Assembly: GCF_007097205.2 (NCBI RefSeq)
Contig: NZ_VJYK02000006.1
Coordinates: 1 to 46,103, forward strand
Direction: 5' to 3'
Length of the DNA stretch: 46,103 bases
Source of the DNA: Streptomyces alkaliterrae
GTDB taxonomy: Bacteria; Actinomycetota; Actinomycetes; Streptomycetales; Streptomycetaceae
Shown piece by piece: positions 33,071-42,664 of the stretch (the first letter of the stretch is position 1; the number at the start of each line of letters is the position of its first letter). The notes beneath the pieces were generated by a model, which made no database searches, was not told the origin of the DNA, and saw nothing but the letters and a program-made list of their open reading frames with translations. The translations under genes were made by a program, and so were the position numbers.

Positions 33071-33320
33071 GACGGCTTCCCGACGCGGCCTTGTGAATTC
33101 GAGAATGACTCGAAACACCGTTCCGTGGATCGACATTCCCGAAGTGTTTGTCAGGTGCCTGGCAAACTTCCGAAACCGGAACGTGCTCCGGGGAAACGGG
33201 CTGGTTGCCTGTCGCCACTCGGCGGCGAATTCCTCCTCGGCCGTGCGCCAGGCGTCGGCCGTGCGACAGAGCGGAGTGCCCGGCCTGCCGCGCCAGGCGC
33301 CAGGCCGGGTCACGGGGCAC
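33071..33320. other. Intergenic stretch between convergent genes
   Basis: No convincing gene is seen. Near its right end CCCGGCCTG and CAGGCCGGG (33279-33287, 33301-33309) can form a 9-bp stem with a 13-base loop, a probable terminator for the oxidoreductase fusion on the minus strand. TTCGAG-N5-CTCGAA (33099-33115) is a further small palindrome of unknown meaning. Confidence 0.5.
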
Positions 33321-35654
33321 TCAGGCGGCGCGGCGGGCGATCACGAACCGGGGGTGGCCCTCGCGGTCCGTGTGGCTGGTGACCGCCTCGAAACCGGCCG
33401 CGCGCACGATCTCGATCACCGCGTCGGCCAGGGCGTCGTAGTGCTCGATGGCCAGCACGCCGCCTCCCGTGAGGAGTCGGGCCGCGGTGGCGGCCACCGA
33501 CCGCACCGCGTCCAGCCCGTCCCAGCCGGAGCGGATGGCGCCGGCGGGCTGGTGCGTCGCCAACTCCGGGATCAGGTGGACGTGGTCGGGAACGTTCGGC
33601 GGAGCCGCGGTGACCAGATCGACCGTGCCGTCGAGGCCGGACAGCAGATCCGGGGCGGCGATGTCGCCCCGGACGAAGTCGAGCTCCGCTTCGACGCGGT
33701 CCTTCAGGCCCTCGGCGTTGCGCTTGGCCCAGTCGAGCGCCGTGGCGCAGACGTCCACTCCGGTGACCACCGCCGCCGGGCGCAGCGCGCCGACGGCCAG
33801 CGCGACCGCTCCGGAACCGGTGTAGAGGTCGACGACCCGCGGGTGGTCGGAGCCGCAGCGGGCAAGCGCCTCGGTGACCATGGCCTCGGTCCGGGTGTGC
33901 GGGACGCGTACACCGGCGCCGACCGCCAGCTCCAGATCGAACAGCCGGGCTCGACCGGTCAGGTACTCCAGCGGCTCGCGTCCGGCGCGGCGACCCACCA
34001 GCATCCAGAAGCCCTGCGCGTCCTCGGCGCTCATCGGAGCGTCGAGGTCCGGGTCCTCCCCGGGCAGTACGTGGGCGGCCAGCGTCAGCGCGTCGGCGCG
34101 CGGCGTCGTCACCCGTGTCGCTGTGAGGAGTTCGGCCGCGCGGCGCACGTGGTCGCCGACCGAGTCGGCCGCCGGCGGGCCTGGCTTGCCGAACCTGGCC
34201 CGGCAGTTGTCGTAGTACGTCTTCAGCCACAGGGCGATCTGAGGCTCCATCCGGGCAGCCGCGAGCAGGTCGGGCTGCGGGGTGAAGTCCGGGTCGAGCT
34301 CCTCGGCCCACTGCGCGTAGATGGGCTTGAGGCCCACGTCGAAGAACTCCTGCCAGCCGGTCGGCACGTTCCAGTGCTGCTCGTAGCCGGTGGCCAGGGT
34401 GTGCTCGACGGTGGTGTCGAGAACGGCCTCCCGCGACATGCCGCCCAGGGGCGCCCGCTCCGGGGCGAACGGCTCGAGGTCCAGCTCCGGCTCGCCGCCG
34501 AGCATCCGCGCCGCGAACTCCTTGGCGAGCAGGGGCGAGAGGAAGAGCCCGTCGCGGTAGGTGCCGGTCATCATCCAGAGCCCCCTGAGCGGGGTCTCGC
34601 CGAGCAGCGGGAAGCCGTCGAGGGAGATGGGCCGGTTGCCCACGTTGATGCCGCTGACCGCGCTGCTCCACAGGTTGCGCCGGGTCTGCCGGTGGGCGCA
34701 TTCGAGCAGGAACAGCAGATCGCCCATCACCGGGTCGGCCATCGGCTGCGGAGTGATGATGTTGGTCGCGCCGACGTACACACGGCCCGCGCCTCGCGGC
34801 ACGATGTGCAGGCCGCACGCGAAGGCCCGGTTCGGTGTCCGGATCACCGACTCGGGCTGCGTCCCGTCCTGGGTGGTGACCACGGCGGAGACGCCGTAGC
34901 CGGCCACCAGCCGGGGGATGCAGTCGCCGAGCCCAGGCACCGAGTCGACCAGGGTCTGGGTGCCCACGCCGCCCGCGAGCAGGACCTGTCCGGAGGTCAG
35001 GGACGTGCCGTCCTCGAGTACGACGCCGCGGGACTGGCCGTCGTCGCCCAGCACGGAGGCGGCGTGGCCGTCGATCAGGGTGACGCCGAGGTCCCGTGCC
35101 GTCTGCTCCAGCCTGAGCAGCAGCCTGCCGGAGTCCACGGCGTGCTCCCCGGGGATGTGCAGCGCCTGGAGGGGGCGGCTGTTGGGATCGGGGTCGAGCC
35201 AGCCGACGTCCGACGGGTCGACCGTCTCGTACGGCTCGTCGTGCTTCTCAAGCGTCGCTCGGATCGCGTGGAAGTTGTCGGTGTCGATGCCCGCGGTACC
35301 GACGCTGTTGAGGAGGACCGTCGTGCCGTTCGCGGTGAGGATGTCACGTCCGTCCGACAGCCCGCCCGAGATGCTCTCCAGCCATTCGGGCCACAGGTCC
35401 TTGGCCCGGAGGTCGAGAGCGAACTTGGTCTGCCCGTAGGTGTTCTCCACCAGGGTGGTGGTCACCTCGCCGAAGCAGCCGAGCATCGCGCCGGCCGCCG
35501 TCGAGGCCGCGTACGGGCGGTGTCGGGGGCCGACCAGCGCCACCGAGGCGCCGCGGCGGGCGAGCTCGACGGCGGCCGAGGAGCCGAGCGCGCCGTTGCC
35601 CACGACGATGACGTCGTACCCGGTCGGCCTGCCGTGTTCCGAGACATGTGTCAC
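33321..35654 (-). CDS. Fusion: DAO-type FAD oxidoreductase with a PrmC/HemK-like methyltransferase
   Basis: The 777-residue protein has two unrelated domains. Residues about 10-420 are a DAO-family flavoenzyme: DVIVVGNGALGSSAAVELARRG (FAD GxGxxG), a substrate half, and a C-terminal FAD segment around WMMTGTYRDGLFLSPLLA. Residues about 525-777 resemble PrmC/HemK glutamine methyltransferases: a helical start (TPRADALTLAAHVL), RAGREPLEYLTGRARLF, VPHTRTEAMV and the SAM motif VDLYTGSGAVALAVG. The catalytic NPPY is changed to APPN, so release-factor methylation is unlikely. A linker of about 100 residues joins them. The GTG start follows AGGAG; upstream codons in frame lack support. Divergent from the PKS genes. 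Substrate unknown; it may oxidise and methylate a nitrogen- or oxygen-bearing intermediate. Confidence 0.8.
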   Translation of the reverse strand: MTHVSEHGRPTGYDVIVVGNGALGSSAAVELARRGASVALVGPRHRPYAASTAAGAMLGCFGEVTTTLVENTYGQTKFALDLRAKDLWPEWLESISGGLSDGRDILTANGTTVLLNSVGTAGIDTDNFHAIRATLEKHDEPYETVDPSDVGWLDPDPNSRPLQALHIPGEHAVDSGRLLLRLEQTARDLGVTLIDGHAASVLGDDGQSRGVVLEDGTSLTSGQVLLAGGVGTQTLVDSVPGLGDCIPRLVAGYGVSAVVTTQDGTQPESVIRTPNRAFACGLHIVPRGAGRVYVGATNIITPQPMADPVMGDLLFLLECAHRQTRRNLWSSAVSGINVGNRPISLDGFPLLGETPLRGLWMMTGTYRDGLFLSPLLAKEFAARMLGGEPELDLEPFAPERAPLGGMSREAVLDTTVEHTLATGYEQHWNVPTGWQEFFDVGLKPIYAQWAEELDPDFTPQPDLLAAARMEPQIALWLKTYYDNCRARFGKPGPPAADSVGDHVRRAAELLTATRVTTPRADALTLAAHVLPGEDPDLDAPMSAEDAQGFWMLVGRRAGREPLEYLTGRARLFDLELAVGAGVRVPHTRTEAMVTEALARCGSDHPRVVDLYTGSGAVALAVGALRPAAVVTGVDVCATALDWAKRNAEGLKDRVEAELDFVRGDIAAPDLLSGLDGTVDLVTAAPPNVPDHVHLIPELATHQPAGAIRSGWDGLDAVRSVAATAARLLTGGGVLAIEHYDALADAVIEIVRAAGFEAVTSHTDREGHPRFVIARRAA

Positions 35655-36094
35655 AGGGAGAACTCCTAGAGTGGGTAAAGCCGTTGCCGAAGGCGCGGTG
35701 GCCGACATCGTGGGCATGAGAATTCCCGTTCGTCCAATAGGTTTGCCGACTGGCGGTCAGAAGGAATCCTTATGCGGGCGTCCCGGAGAGAGGGGCCAAC
35801 CGGTGTGCAGCGGGTGCCACTCGGCGAGTTGGCAATCCCGTGGAGTGTTTCCGACGTTCTCCTGAAGTTTCTCGGAGAGCCGCGCACAGTACCTGTCGAA
35901 CCCTGACCTCCGCCTGGCCGGAAGGCACTTGAAGAGCGGCTGGGAGTAGACGAGGCTCTTGGGGAACGGTCCAGCTGATTGCGGGATTCCCTTTCCCGTG
36001 CTTCCCCGGAGCCTCCGTCATTCGACAGGCGACGTCATTCATCCGGGCACCGCGCGCGGCATCACCGAGAAAACCTGTTGTGGAGGAGAGACGC
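35655..36094. promoter_or_regulatory. Divergent promoter region before the type II PKS operon
   Basis: This 440-bp gap between the divergent fusion gene and the cyclase has lower GC content than its flanks and several short T- and A-rich runs. I see no gene with a good ribosome binding site and no long palindrome. It must carry promoters for both directions and is the natural target for the JadR1-like regulator. No -35/-10 pair is clear enough to place. Confidence 0.5.
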
Positions 36095-36421
36095 ATGCAC
36101 AGCACTTTGATCGTGGCTCGGATGGACCCCGACGCGAGCGTCGACGTGGCGAAACTCTTCGCGGAGTTCGACGCCGGCGACATGCCGCATCGCATGGGTA
36201 CTCGGCGACGCCAACTGTTCTCGTACCGGGGCCTCTACTTCCACCTTCAGGACTTCGACTCGGACAACGGCGGCGAACTCATCGAGGAGGCGAAGTCCGA
36301 CCCGCGGTTCGTCCGGATAAGCGACGACCTCAAGCCGTTCATCCAGGCGTACGACCCGGCGACCTGGCGCTCGCCCGCGGACGCCATGGCGAACCGCTTC
36401 TACCACTGGGAGTCGGCGTGA
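36095..36421 (+). CDS. Angucycline-type polyketide cyclase (TcmI/JadI/UrdF family)
   Basis: Small dimeric ferredoxin-fold cyclase of 108 residues that closes late rings of the type II polyketide. Features include [21 protein letters not shown] at the start, [24 protein letters not shown] in the middle, and the C-terminal [17 protein letters not shown] typical of this family. The ATG start has GGAGGAGAG. The stop overlaps the KS-alpha GTG (GTGA). First gene of the core operon; the cyclase / KS-alpha / CLF / ACP / KR / aromatase order matches urdamycin, landomycin and jadomycin clusters. Confidence 0.92.
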   Translation: MHSTLIVARMDPDASVDVAKLFAEFDAGDMPHRMGTRRRQLFSYRGLYFHLQDFDSDNGGELIEEAKSDPRFVRISDDLKPFIQAYDPATWRSPADAMANRFYHWESA

Positions 36422-37689
36422 CCGAGCGACGGGTTGTCATCACGGGCATGGAGGTCCTGGCACCCGGCGGAGTCGGCACCGAGAGCTTCTGGAACCTCCT
36501 GAGCGAGGGGCGGACCGCGACGCGCGGCATCACCTTCTTCGACCCCTCGCCGTTCCGCTCCCGGGTGGCCGCGGAGATCGACTTCGTCCCCGAGAAGCAC
36601 GGGCTGAGCCCGCAGGAGGTCCGGCGCATGGACCGCGCCGCCCAGTTCGCGGTGGTCGCGGCGCGCGGCGCGGTCGCCGACAGCGGCATCGAACTCGAGG
36701 GGTACGACCCGTACCGGGTGGGTGTCACCGTCGGCAGCGCCGTCGGCGCCACGATGGGTCTCGACGAGGAATACCGGGTGGTCAGCGACGGCGGCCGGCT
36801 GGACCTCGTGGACCACAGGTACGCCGTCCCGCACCTCTACAACTACCTCGTCCCCAGCTCCTTCGCCGTCGAGGTGGCCTGGGCGGTCGGCGCGCAGGGG
36901 CCGAGCACGGTGGTGTCCACGGGCTGCACCTCGGGGATCGACTCGGTCGGCCACGCGGTGGAGCTGATCCGGGAGGGCTCCGCCGACGTGATGGTCGCGG
37001 GCTCCTCGGACGCCCCCATCTCGCCGATCACCATGGCCTGCTTCGACGCGATCAAGGCGACCACGCCGCGGCACGACGAACCGGACCGCGCCTCCCGCCC
37101 GTTCGACGGCACGCGCAACGGCTTCGTCCTGGGCGAGGGTGCGGCGGTCTTCGTCCTGGAGGAGTTGGACGCCGCCCGCCGGAGAGGGGCGCACATCTAC
37201 GCGGAGGTCGCCGGGTACGCCACGCGCAGCAACGCGTACCACATGACCGGGCTGCGACCGGACGGCGTGGAGATGGCCGAGGCCATCCGGGTCGCGCTGG
37301 ACGAGGCGCGGATGGACCCCGAGGAGATCGACTACATCAACGCCCACGGCTCGGGCACCAAGCAGAACGACCGGCACGAGACAGCCGCCTTCAAACGGAG
37401 CCTGGGCCGGCACGCCTACCGGACCCCGGTCAGCTCGATCAAGTCGATGGTGGGGCACTCGCTGGGCGCCATCGGCTCCATCGAGATCGCGGCCTCGGCG
37501 CTCGCCATGGAACACAACGTGGTCCCGCCCACCGCGAACCTGCGGACGCCCGACCCCGAATGCGACCTCGACTACGTCCCGTTGACGGCCCGCGACCAGC
37601 TCACCGACGCGGTGCTCTCGGTCGGCAGCGGCTTCGGCGGCTTCCAGAGCGCCATGGTGCTCGCCCGACCCGAGAGGAGTGCGGCATGA
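36418..37689 (+). CDS. Type II PKS ketosynthase alpha (KS-alpha)
   Basis: Minimal-PKS condensing enzyme of 423 residues that elongates the poly-beta-keto chain on the ACP with CLF. The nucleophile is Cys170 in [11 protein letters not shown]; the histidines lie in [14 protein letters not shown] and [14 protein letters not shown]. It begins [18 protein letters not shown], using a GTG that overlaps the cyclase stop. The end overlaps the CLF start (ATGA), so the heterodimer partners are translationally coupled. Overall pattern is typical of aromatic polyketide synthases. Confidence 0.97.
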   Translation: MTERRVVITGMEVLAPGGVGTESFWNLLSEGRTATRGITFFDPSPFRSRVAAEIDFVPEKHGLSPQEVRRMDRAAQFAVVAARGAVADSGIELEGYDPYRVGVTVGSAVGATMGLDEEYRVVSDGGRLDLVDHRYAVPHLYNYLVPSSFAVEVAWAVGAQGPSTVVSTGCTSGIDSVGHAVELIREGSADVMVAGSSDAPISPITMACFDAIKATTPRHDEPDRASRPFDGTRNGFVLGEGAAVFVLEELDAARRRGAHIYAEVAGYATRSNAYHMTGLRPDGVEMAEAIRVALDEARMDPEEIDYINAHGSGTKQNDRHETAAFKRSLGRHAYRTPVSSIKSMVGHSLGAIGSIEIAASALAMEHNVVPPTANLRTPDPECDLDYVPLTARDQLTDAVLSVGSGFGGFQSAMVLARPERSAA

Positions 37690-38900
37690 GTACGAGGGTG
37701 GTGGTGACCGGCCTCGGCGTGGTGTCCCCCAACGGGTTGGGCACCGAGGACTTCTGGGCGGCGACCAGGAGCGGGAAGAGCGGCATCGGCCGCATCACCC
37801 GGTTCGACCCGTCCCGCTATCCGGCGCGGCTCGCCGGCGAGATCCCCGGCTTCGTCGCCGAGGAGCATCTGCCCAACCGCCTGCTGCCGCAGACCGACCG
37901 GATGACGCGGCTCGCGCTGGTGGCGACCGACTGGGCGCTCGCCGACGCGGGCATGGTGCCCGAGGACCTGCCCGCTTTCGACATGGGCGTGGTGACGGCC
38001 AGCCATTCCGGCGGTTTCGAGTTCGGCCAGAACGAGCTGCGGAAGCTGTGGAGCCTGGGCAGCCGGCATGTCAGCGCGTACCAGTCGTTCGCCTGGTTCT
38101 ACGCCGTCAACAGCGGCCAGATCTCCATCCGCAACGGGATGAAGGGGCCCAGCGGCGTTGTCGTCAGCGACCAGGCCGGTGGACTGGACGCGGTGGCGCA
38201 GGCCAGGCGGCAGATCCGCAGGGGAACGGCGCTGATCGTGTCCGGGGCGGTGGACGCCTCCATCTGCCCGTGGGGCTGGGTGGCCCAGCTCGCGGGGGAT
38301 CGGCTGAGCACCAGCGAGGAACCCACCCGGGCCTACCTGCCCTTCGACGGCGAAGCGCGCGGCCACGTGCCCGGTGAGGGCGGGGCGATCCTCATCCTCG
38401 AGTCCGAGGAGGCGGCCCGGGTGCGCGGCGCGAGGATCCACGGCGAGATAGCCGGCTACGGAGCGACCATCGACCCGCCGCCGGGCAGCGGTGGCGAGGC
38501 CGGACTGCGCAGAGCGCTGGAGACAGCCCTGGCCGACGCCGGGGTGCGGCCCGAGGAGGTCGACGTGGTGTTCGCGGACGCCGCCGCGATCCCCGAACTG
38601 GACCGCACGGAGGCCGACGCCCTCAACACCGTCTTCGGCCGGGGCGCCGTCCCGGTCACCGCGCCGAAGACCATGACCGGGCGCCTCTACTCGGGGGCCG
38701 CGCCGCTGGACCTCGCCGCTGCCTTCCTCGCCATGGCGGACGGCCTCATCCCGCCCACGGTCAACACCGAACCGCTGCCCGAGTACGGCCTCGATCTCGT
38801 CGGCCCCCAGCCGCGACCCGCCGAAGTGCGTACGGCGGTGGTACTCGCCCGGGGCCAGGGCGGCTTCAACTCCGCGGTGGTCGTGCGCGCCCCGCGCTAG
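37686..38900 (+). CDS. Type II PKS chain-length factor (KS-beta/CLF)
   Basis: Catalytically inactive partner of KS-alpha, 404 residues, which helps fix chain length and chain initiation by malonyl-ACP decarboxylation. The active-site cysteine is replaced by Gln163 in [11 protein letters not shown], the CLF hallmark. The N-terminus is [18 protein letters not shown]. Expected chain for an angucycline is a decaketide, but that is inferred from context and not from the sequence itself. Translation is coupled to KS-alpha by an ATGA overlap. Confidence 0.96.
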   Translation: MSTRVVVTGLGVVSPNGLGTEDFWAATRSGKSGIGRITRFDPSRYPARLAGEIPGFVAEEHLPNRLLPQTDRMTRLALVATDWALADAGMVPEDLPAFDMGVVTASHSGGFEFGQNELRKLWSLGSRHVSAYQSFAWFYAVNSGQISIRNGMKGPSGVVVSDQAGGLDAVAQARRQIRRGTALIVSGAVDASICPWGWVAQLAGDRLSTSEEPTRAYLPFDGEARGHVPGEGGAILILESEEAARVRGARIHGEIAGYGATIDPPPGSGGEAGLRRALETALADAGVRPEEVDVVFADAAAIPELDRTEADALNTVFGRGAVPVTAPKTMTGRLYSGAAPLDLAAAFLAMADGLIPPTVNTEPLPEYGLDLVGPQPRPAEVRTAVVLARGQGGFNSAVVVRAPR

Positions 38901-38944
38901 GACCTGCCCGGCGGACACATCGAATACGAAGGGATCAACTTCAC

Positions 38945-39214
38945 ATGAGCACCAAGGAATTCACCCTCGACGATCTCAAGCGGATCCTGCGCGACAGCGC
39001 CGGCGCCGACGAGGCGGTCGACCTCGACGGCGACATCCTCGACGCCGGGTTCGAGGAGCTCGGCTACGAGTCGCTCGCCCTCCTGGAGACGGGCGGGCGC
39101 ATCGAGCGGGAGTTCGACATCACCCTCGACGACGACGTGCTGGTCAGCGCCCCCACCCCGCGCACGCTGATCGCGGCCGTCAACAACCTGCTCGGTACGG
39201 ACGTCGCCGTCTGA
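38945..39214 (+). CDS. Type II PKS acyl carrier protein
   Basis: Acidic carrier of 89 residues. The phosphopantetheine serine is Ser43 in ELGYESLALLE; the usual aspartate before the serine is glutamate, as in several aromatic-PKS ACPs. It carries the growing chain for the KS-alpha/CLF pair. ATG start with AGGGATC upstream. A 44-nt gap separates it from CLF. Confidence 0.96.
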   Translation: MSTKEFTLDDLKRILRDSAGADEAVDLDGDILDAGFEELGYESLALLETGGRIEREFDITLDDDVLVSAPTPRTLIAAVNNLLGTDVAV

Positions 39215-39293
39215 CGCGCCACCCCCGTGACCCCCGGGCGCGTCGCCGCGCTCGGCGGGTCGACACGCCCCACACGTGAGGAGAAGAAGGACC

Positions 39294-40079
39294 ATGACAG
39301 AGCAGAACAAGCGCGTCGCCCTTGTGACCGGAGCCACCAGCGGAATCGGCCTGGCCGTCGCCCGGCTCCTCGCGGAACAGGGCCACCGGGTCTTCATCGG
39401 CGCCCGCACCGCCGAGAACGTGGCGACCACGGTCAAGCAGCTCGCCGCCGCGGGCCTGGAGGTCGACGGCGCGGCGGTGGACGTCCGGTCCGCCGAGCAG
39501 ATCAGGGACTTCGTCCAGGCGGCGGTCGACCGCTTCGGGACCATCGACGTCCTCGTCAACAACGCCGGTCGCAGCGGTGGCGGCGTCACCGCCGACCTCG
39601 CCGACGAGCTGTGGGACGACGTCGTCGACACCAACCTGAACAGTGTCTTCCGGATGACCCGCGAGGTGCTGAACACCGGTGGCATGCGGAGCAAGGACCG
39701 CGGCCGGGTCATCAACATCGCCTCCACCGCGGGCAAGCAGGGCGTGGTGCTCGGCGCCCCCTACTCCGCGTCCAAGCACGGCGTCGTCGGCTTCACCAAG
39801 GCCCTCGGCAACGAGCTCGCCCCGACCGGGATCACCGTCAACGCGGTGTGCCCCGGCTACGTCGAGACGCCGATGGCCGAGCGGGTCCGGCAGGGCTACG
39901 CGGCGGCCTACGACACCACCGAGGACGCGGTCCTCGCGAAGTTCCAGGCGAAGATCCCGCTCGGCCGCTACTCCACGCCCGAGGAGGTCGCCGGCCTGGT
40001 CGGCTACCTGGCGTCCGACACCGCCGCGTCCATCACCTCGCAGGCGCTGAACGTCTGCGGCGGCCTCGGCAACTTCTGA
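39294..40079 (+). CDS. Type II PKS ketoreductase (C-9 type)
   Basis: SDR-family reductase of 261 residues that reduces the C-9 carbonyl of the nascent polyketide with NADPH. It has TGATSGIGLAVA (cofactor), NNAGRSGGG, the catalytic serine in NIASTAG, and YSASKHG with the Tyr-Lys pair, then PGYVETPMAERVR, typical of ActIII/UrdD-like enzymes. ATG start after GAGGAGAAGAAGG. It is followed by the aromatase gene 36 nt on. Confidence 0.94.
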   Translation: MTEQNKRVALVTGATSGIGLAVARLLAEQGHRVFIGARTAENVATTVKQLAAAGLEVDGAAVDVRSAEQIRDFVQAAVDRFGTIDVLVNNAGRSGGGVTADLADELWDDVVDTNLNSVFRMTREVLNTGGMRSKDRGRVINIASTAGKQGVVLGAPYSASKHGVVGFTKALGNELAPTGITVNAVCPGYVETPMAERVRQGYAAAYDTTEDAVLAKFQAKIPLGRYSTPEEVAGLVGYLASDTAASITSQALNVCGGLGNF

Positions 40080-40115
40080 CCCACCCGACGTCGACCGAAC
40101 ACCGGAGCAAGTGAC

Positions 40116-41051
40116 ATGACTACCCGCCAGGTCGAGCACGAGATCACCGTCGAGGCCCCGGCCGCCGCCGTCTACCGGCTGATCGCCGAGGTGGAGAACT
40201 GGCCGCGGATCTTCCCGCCCACCATCTACGTCGACCACCTGGAGAGGGGCGACAGGCAGGAGCGGATACGGATCTGGGCCACCGCCAACGGCGAGGCGAA
40301 GAACTGGATCTCCCGCCGCACGCTGGACCCGGAGAACCTGCGGATCACTTTCCGCCAGGAGGTCTCCACACCGCCGGTCGCCGCGATGGGCGGCGCCTGG
40401 ATCGTCGAGCCGCTGTCCGGGAGCACGTCCCGGCTCAGGCTGCTGCACGACTACCGGGCGATCGACGACGATCCCGCCGGACTGAAGTGGATCGACGAGG
40501 CCGTGGACCGCAACTCGCGCTCCGAACTGGCCGCGCTGAAGACGAACGTCGAGTTCGCCGTGGCCTCGGAGGAGATCACCTTCTCCTTCGAGGACTCGGT
40601 GCGGATCGACGGCTCCGTGAAGGACGCCTACGACTTCGTCAACGAGGCCGGGCTGTGGGCGGAGCGGCTGCCGCACGTGGCCTCCGTCCGCTTCGGCGAG
40701 GACACCGACGGCCTGCAGTCCCTGGAGATGGACACCCGCGCCAAGGACGGGTCCACCCACACCACCAAGTCCTACCGGGTGACCTTCCCGCACCACAGGA
40801 TCGCCTACAAGCAGGTCACCCTGCCCGCGCTGATGACCCTGCACACCGGCTACTGGACGTTCGTCGAGGACGGCACCGGCGTGACCGCCTCCTCGCAGCA
40901 CACCGTCGTCCTCAACACGGCCAACATCACGAAGATCCTCGGCGCGGACGCCACGGTCGAGGACGCCCGCTCCTACGTGCGGAACGCGCTCAGCACGAAC
41001 AGCCGTGCCACCCTCGGCCACGCCAAGGACTTCGCCGAGAGCAGGCGTTGA
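40116..41051 (+). CDS. Aromatase/cyclase, two-domain SRPBCC type
   Basis: Didomain aromatase/cyclase of 311 residues. Two START-like halves are visible: residues about 1-150 (VEHEITVEAPAAAVYRLIAEVENWPRIFPPT) and 155-311 (FSFEDSVRIDGSVKDAYDFVNEAGLWAERLPHV). It aromatises the first ring of the C-9-reduced chain, as UrdL/JadD/ActVII-type proteins do. ATG start with GGAGCAAG. The stop (TGA) overlaps a TTG that could also serve as the start of the next gene. Confidence 0.94.
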   Translation: MTTRQVEHEITVEAPAAAVYRLIAEVENWPRIFPPTIYVDHLERGDRQERIRIWATANGEAKNWISRRTLDPENLRITFRQEVSTPPVAAMGGAWIVEPLSGSTSRLRLLHDYRAIDDDPAGLKWIDEAVDRNSRSELAALKTNVEFAVASEEITFSFEDSVRIDGSVKDAYDFVNEAGLWAERLPHVASVRFGEDTDGLQSLEMDTRAKDGSTHTTKSYRVTFPHHRIAYKQVTLPALMTLHTGYWTFVEDGTGVTASSQHTVVLNTANITKILGADATVEDARSYVRNALSTNSRATLGHAKDFAESRR

Positions 41052-41053
41052 CC

Positions 41054-42559
41054 GTGCCCACTCCCGTGCTGGAGACCGAGGTCCTGATCGTCGGAGCGGG
41101 CCCCGTCGGACTGATGCTCGCCGGTGAACTGCGCCTCGGCGGCGCCGAGACGGTCGTCCTGGAACGCCTTGCCGCACCGACCACCGAGTCCAGGGCCTCG
41201 ACGCTGCACGCCCGCACCATGGAACTGCTGGACAGCCGCGGACTGCTGGACGCTCTGGGCACCCCGCCCGACGAGCCCCGGGGGCACTTCGGCGGGGTGC
41301 CGCTCGACCTGCGGCTGCCCAGCCCCTGGCCCGGCCAGTGGAAGGTGCCGCAGACCCGCACGGAGGCACTGCTGCGGGACTGGGCGCTCGGGCTCGGCGC
41401 GGATCTGCGGCGCGGCCACGAGCTGCGGGCGGCGCGCTTCGCCGACGACCACGTCGAGGCGGTGGCGGCCGGGCCCGGGGGCCGGTCGCTGCGGGTACGG
41501 GCACGCTTCGCCGTGGGCTGCGACGGGGAGCACAGCACCCTGCGCCGACTCGTGGGAGCCCCGTTCCCCGGACGCGAGGCGAGCCGGGAACTGCTCCGTG
41601 CGGACGTCGCGGGGATCGACGTACCGAACCGACGCTTCCAGCGGCTGGACCGGGGCCTGGCCATCGCGGCGCGCCGCGCCGACGGGATCACCCGGATCAT
41701 GGTGCACGAGTTCCAGGCCGGCGCCCGGCGCCGCACCGCGGAACCGGAGTTCGCCGAACTCGCGGAAGTCTGGAAGCGGGTCACCGGAGAGACCGTCGAC
41801 CACGGCACCCCGGTGTGGGTGAACTCGTTCGGCGACGCCAACCGGCAGCTCGCGAACTACCGCCACGGCCGGGTGCTGTTCGCCGGCGACGCCGCCCACC
41901 AGCAGATGCCCATCGGCGGCCAGGCACTGAACCTCGGACTGCAGGACGCCGTCAACCTCGGCTGGAAGCTCGCCACCGAGGTCAGCGGACGGGCCTCCGC
42001 GGGGCTCCTGGACACCTACCACGCCGAGCGGCACCCGGTCGGCCGGCGGGTGCTCGCCGACATCAGAGCCCAGGCGCACCTGCTGCTCGGCGGACCCGAG
42101 GTCGAGCCGTTGCGCACACTGCTGGCCGAGCTCATCGACGAGCGGCCCGAGGCCCGTGCGCACCTGGCCGGCATGATCTCGGGCCTCGACATCCGCTACG
42201 GCGCCGACACGGCTCCCGGTGACCCGCTCCTCGGCGCCCGGCTGCCGTACACCGAACTCCAGGGCGTGCACGGCGGAATGAACACACGCGACCTGCTGCG
42301 GACCTCCGGCCGCGGCCTGCTGCTCGACCTCGCCGGCGACGCGGCCCTGCGCACCGCGGTGCGGCCGTGGGCCGACCGCGTGGTCACCGTGACCGCTCGG
42401 CCGGCCCCCGACGGGCCGCTCGGAGCGGCCCGCGCCGTCCTGGTACGGCCGGACGGACACATCGCGTGGACCGGCGCGACCGGTGGGCCGGAAAACGCGC
42501 TGGGCGACTGGTTCGGAAAACCCGAACCCGCGCGCGTCGGCCGCTCTGACAAGAATTGA
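41054..42559 (+). CDS. FAD-dependent aromatic oxygenase (PgaE/UrdE type)
   Basis: Class A flavoprotein monooxygenase of 501 residues that hydroxylates the angucyclinone core. The FAD motifs are VLIVGAGPVGLMLAGELRLGGAETVVLE, the DG motif GCDGEHSTLRRLVG and GRVLFAGDAAHQQMPIGGQALNLGLQDAVNLGWKLA; a thioredoxin-like C-terminal domain follows (residues about 400-500). GTG start chosen; a TTG six nucleotides upstream overlaps the aromatase stop. The second oxygenase at 44629 is a paralogue (both contain GPxGLMLAGELRLGGA). Members of this family do 12- and 12b-hydroxylation or ring-opening steps; the exact site here is unknown. Confidence 0.92.
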   Translation: MPTPVLETEVLIVGAGPVGLMLAGELRLGGAETVVLERLAAPTTESRASTLHARTMELLDSRGLLDALGTPPDEPRGHFGGVPLDLRLPSPWPGQWKVPQTRTEALLRDWALGLGADLRRGHELRAARFADDHVEAVAAGPGGRSLRVRARFAVGCDGEHSTLRRLVGAPFPGREASRELLRADVAGIDVPNRRFQRLDRGLAIAARRADGITRIMVHEFQAGARRRTAEPEFAELAEVWKRVTGETVDHGTPVWVNSFGDANRQLANYRHGRVLFAGDAAHQQMPIGGQALNLGLQDAVNLGWKLATEVSGRASAGLLDTYHAERHPVGRRVLADIRAQAHLLLGGPEVEPLRTLLAELIDERPEARAHLAGMISGLDIRYGADTAPGDPLLGARLPYTELQGVHGGMNTRDLLRTSGRGLLLDLAGDAALRTAVRPWADRVVTVTARPAPDGPLGAARAVLVRPDGHIAWTGATGGPENALGDWFGKPEPARVGRSDKN

Positions 42560-42664
42560 CATCGCTCTGACCTGACGGCCCTTGAATCCGTCAAGTAGGC
42601 CGAGAAAGCTGGTCATTGGTCTTCTCGACCACGACCCAGCAGATAATGCCTGGAGGCAGGGACC
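42560..42664 (+). promoter_or_regulatory. Probable promoter/leader of the deoxysugar genes
   Basis: This 105-bp gap is AT-richer than its flanks. It holds TTGACA at 42556-42561, the short palindrome CTTGA-ATCCG-TCAAG near 42581-42595 and a -10-like GATAAT at 42642-42647. No -35/-10 pair has ideal spacing, so the start point is uncertain. GGAGGCAGGG is the ribosome binding site for the next gene. Confidence 0.45.

Noticed and set aside
42581-42595. CTTGA-ATCCG-TCAAG considered as a second SoxR box
   Set aside because: The half-sites are in the opposite order and the spacer is five bases, so it does not match TCAAG-N4-CTTGA.
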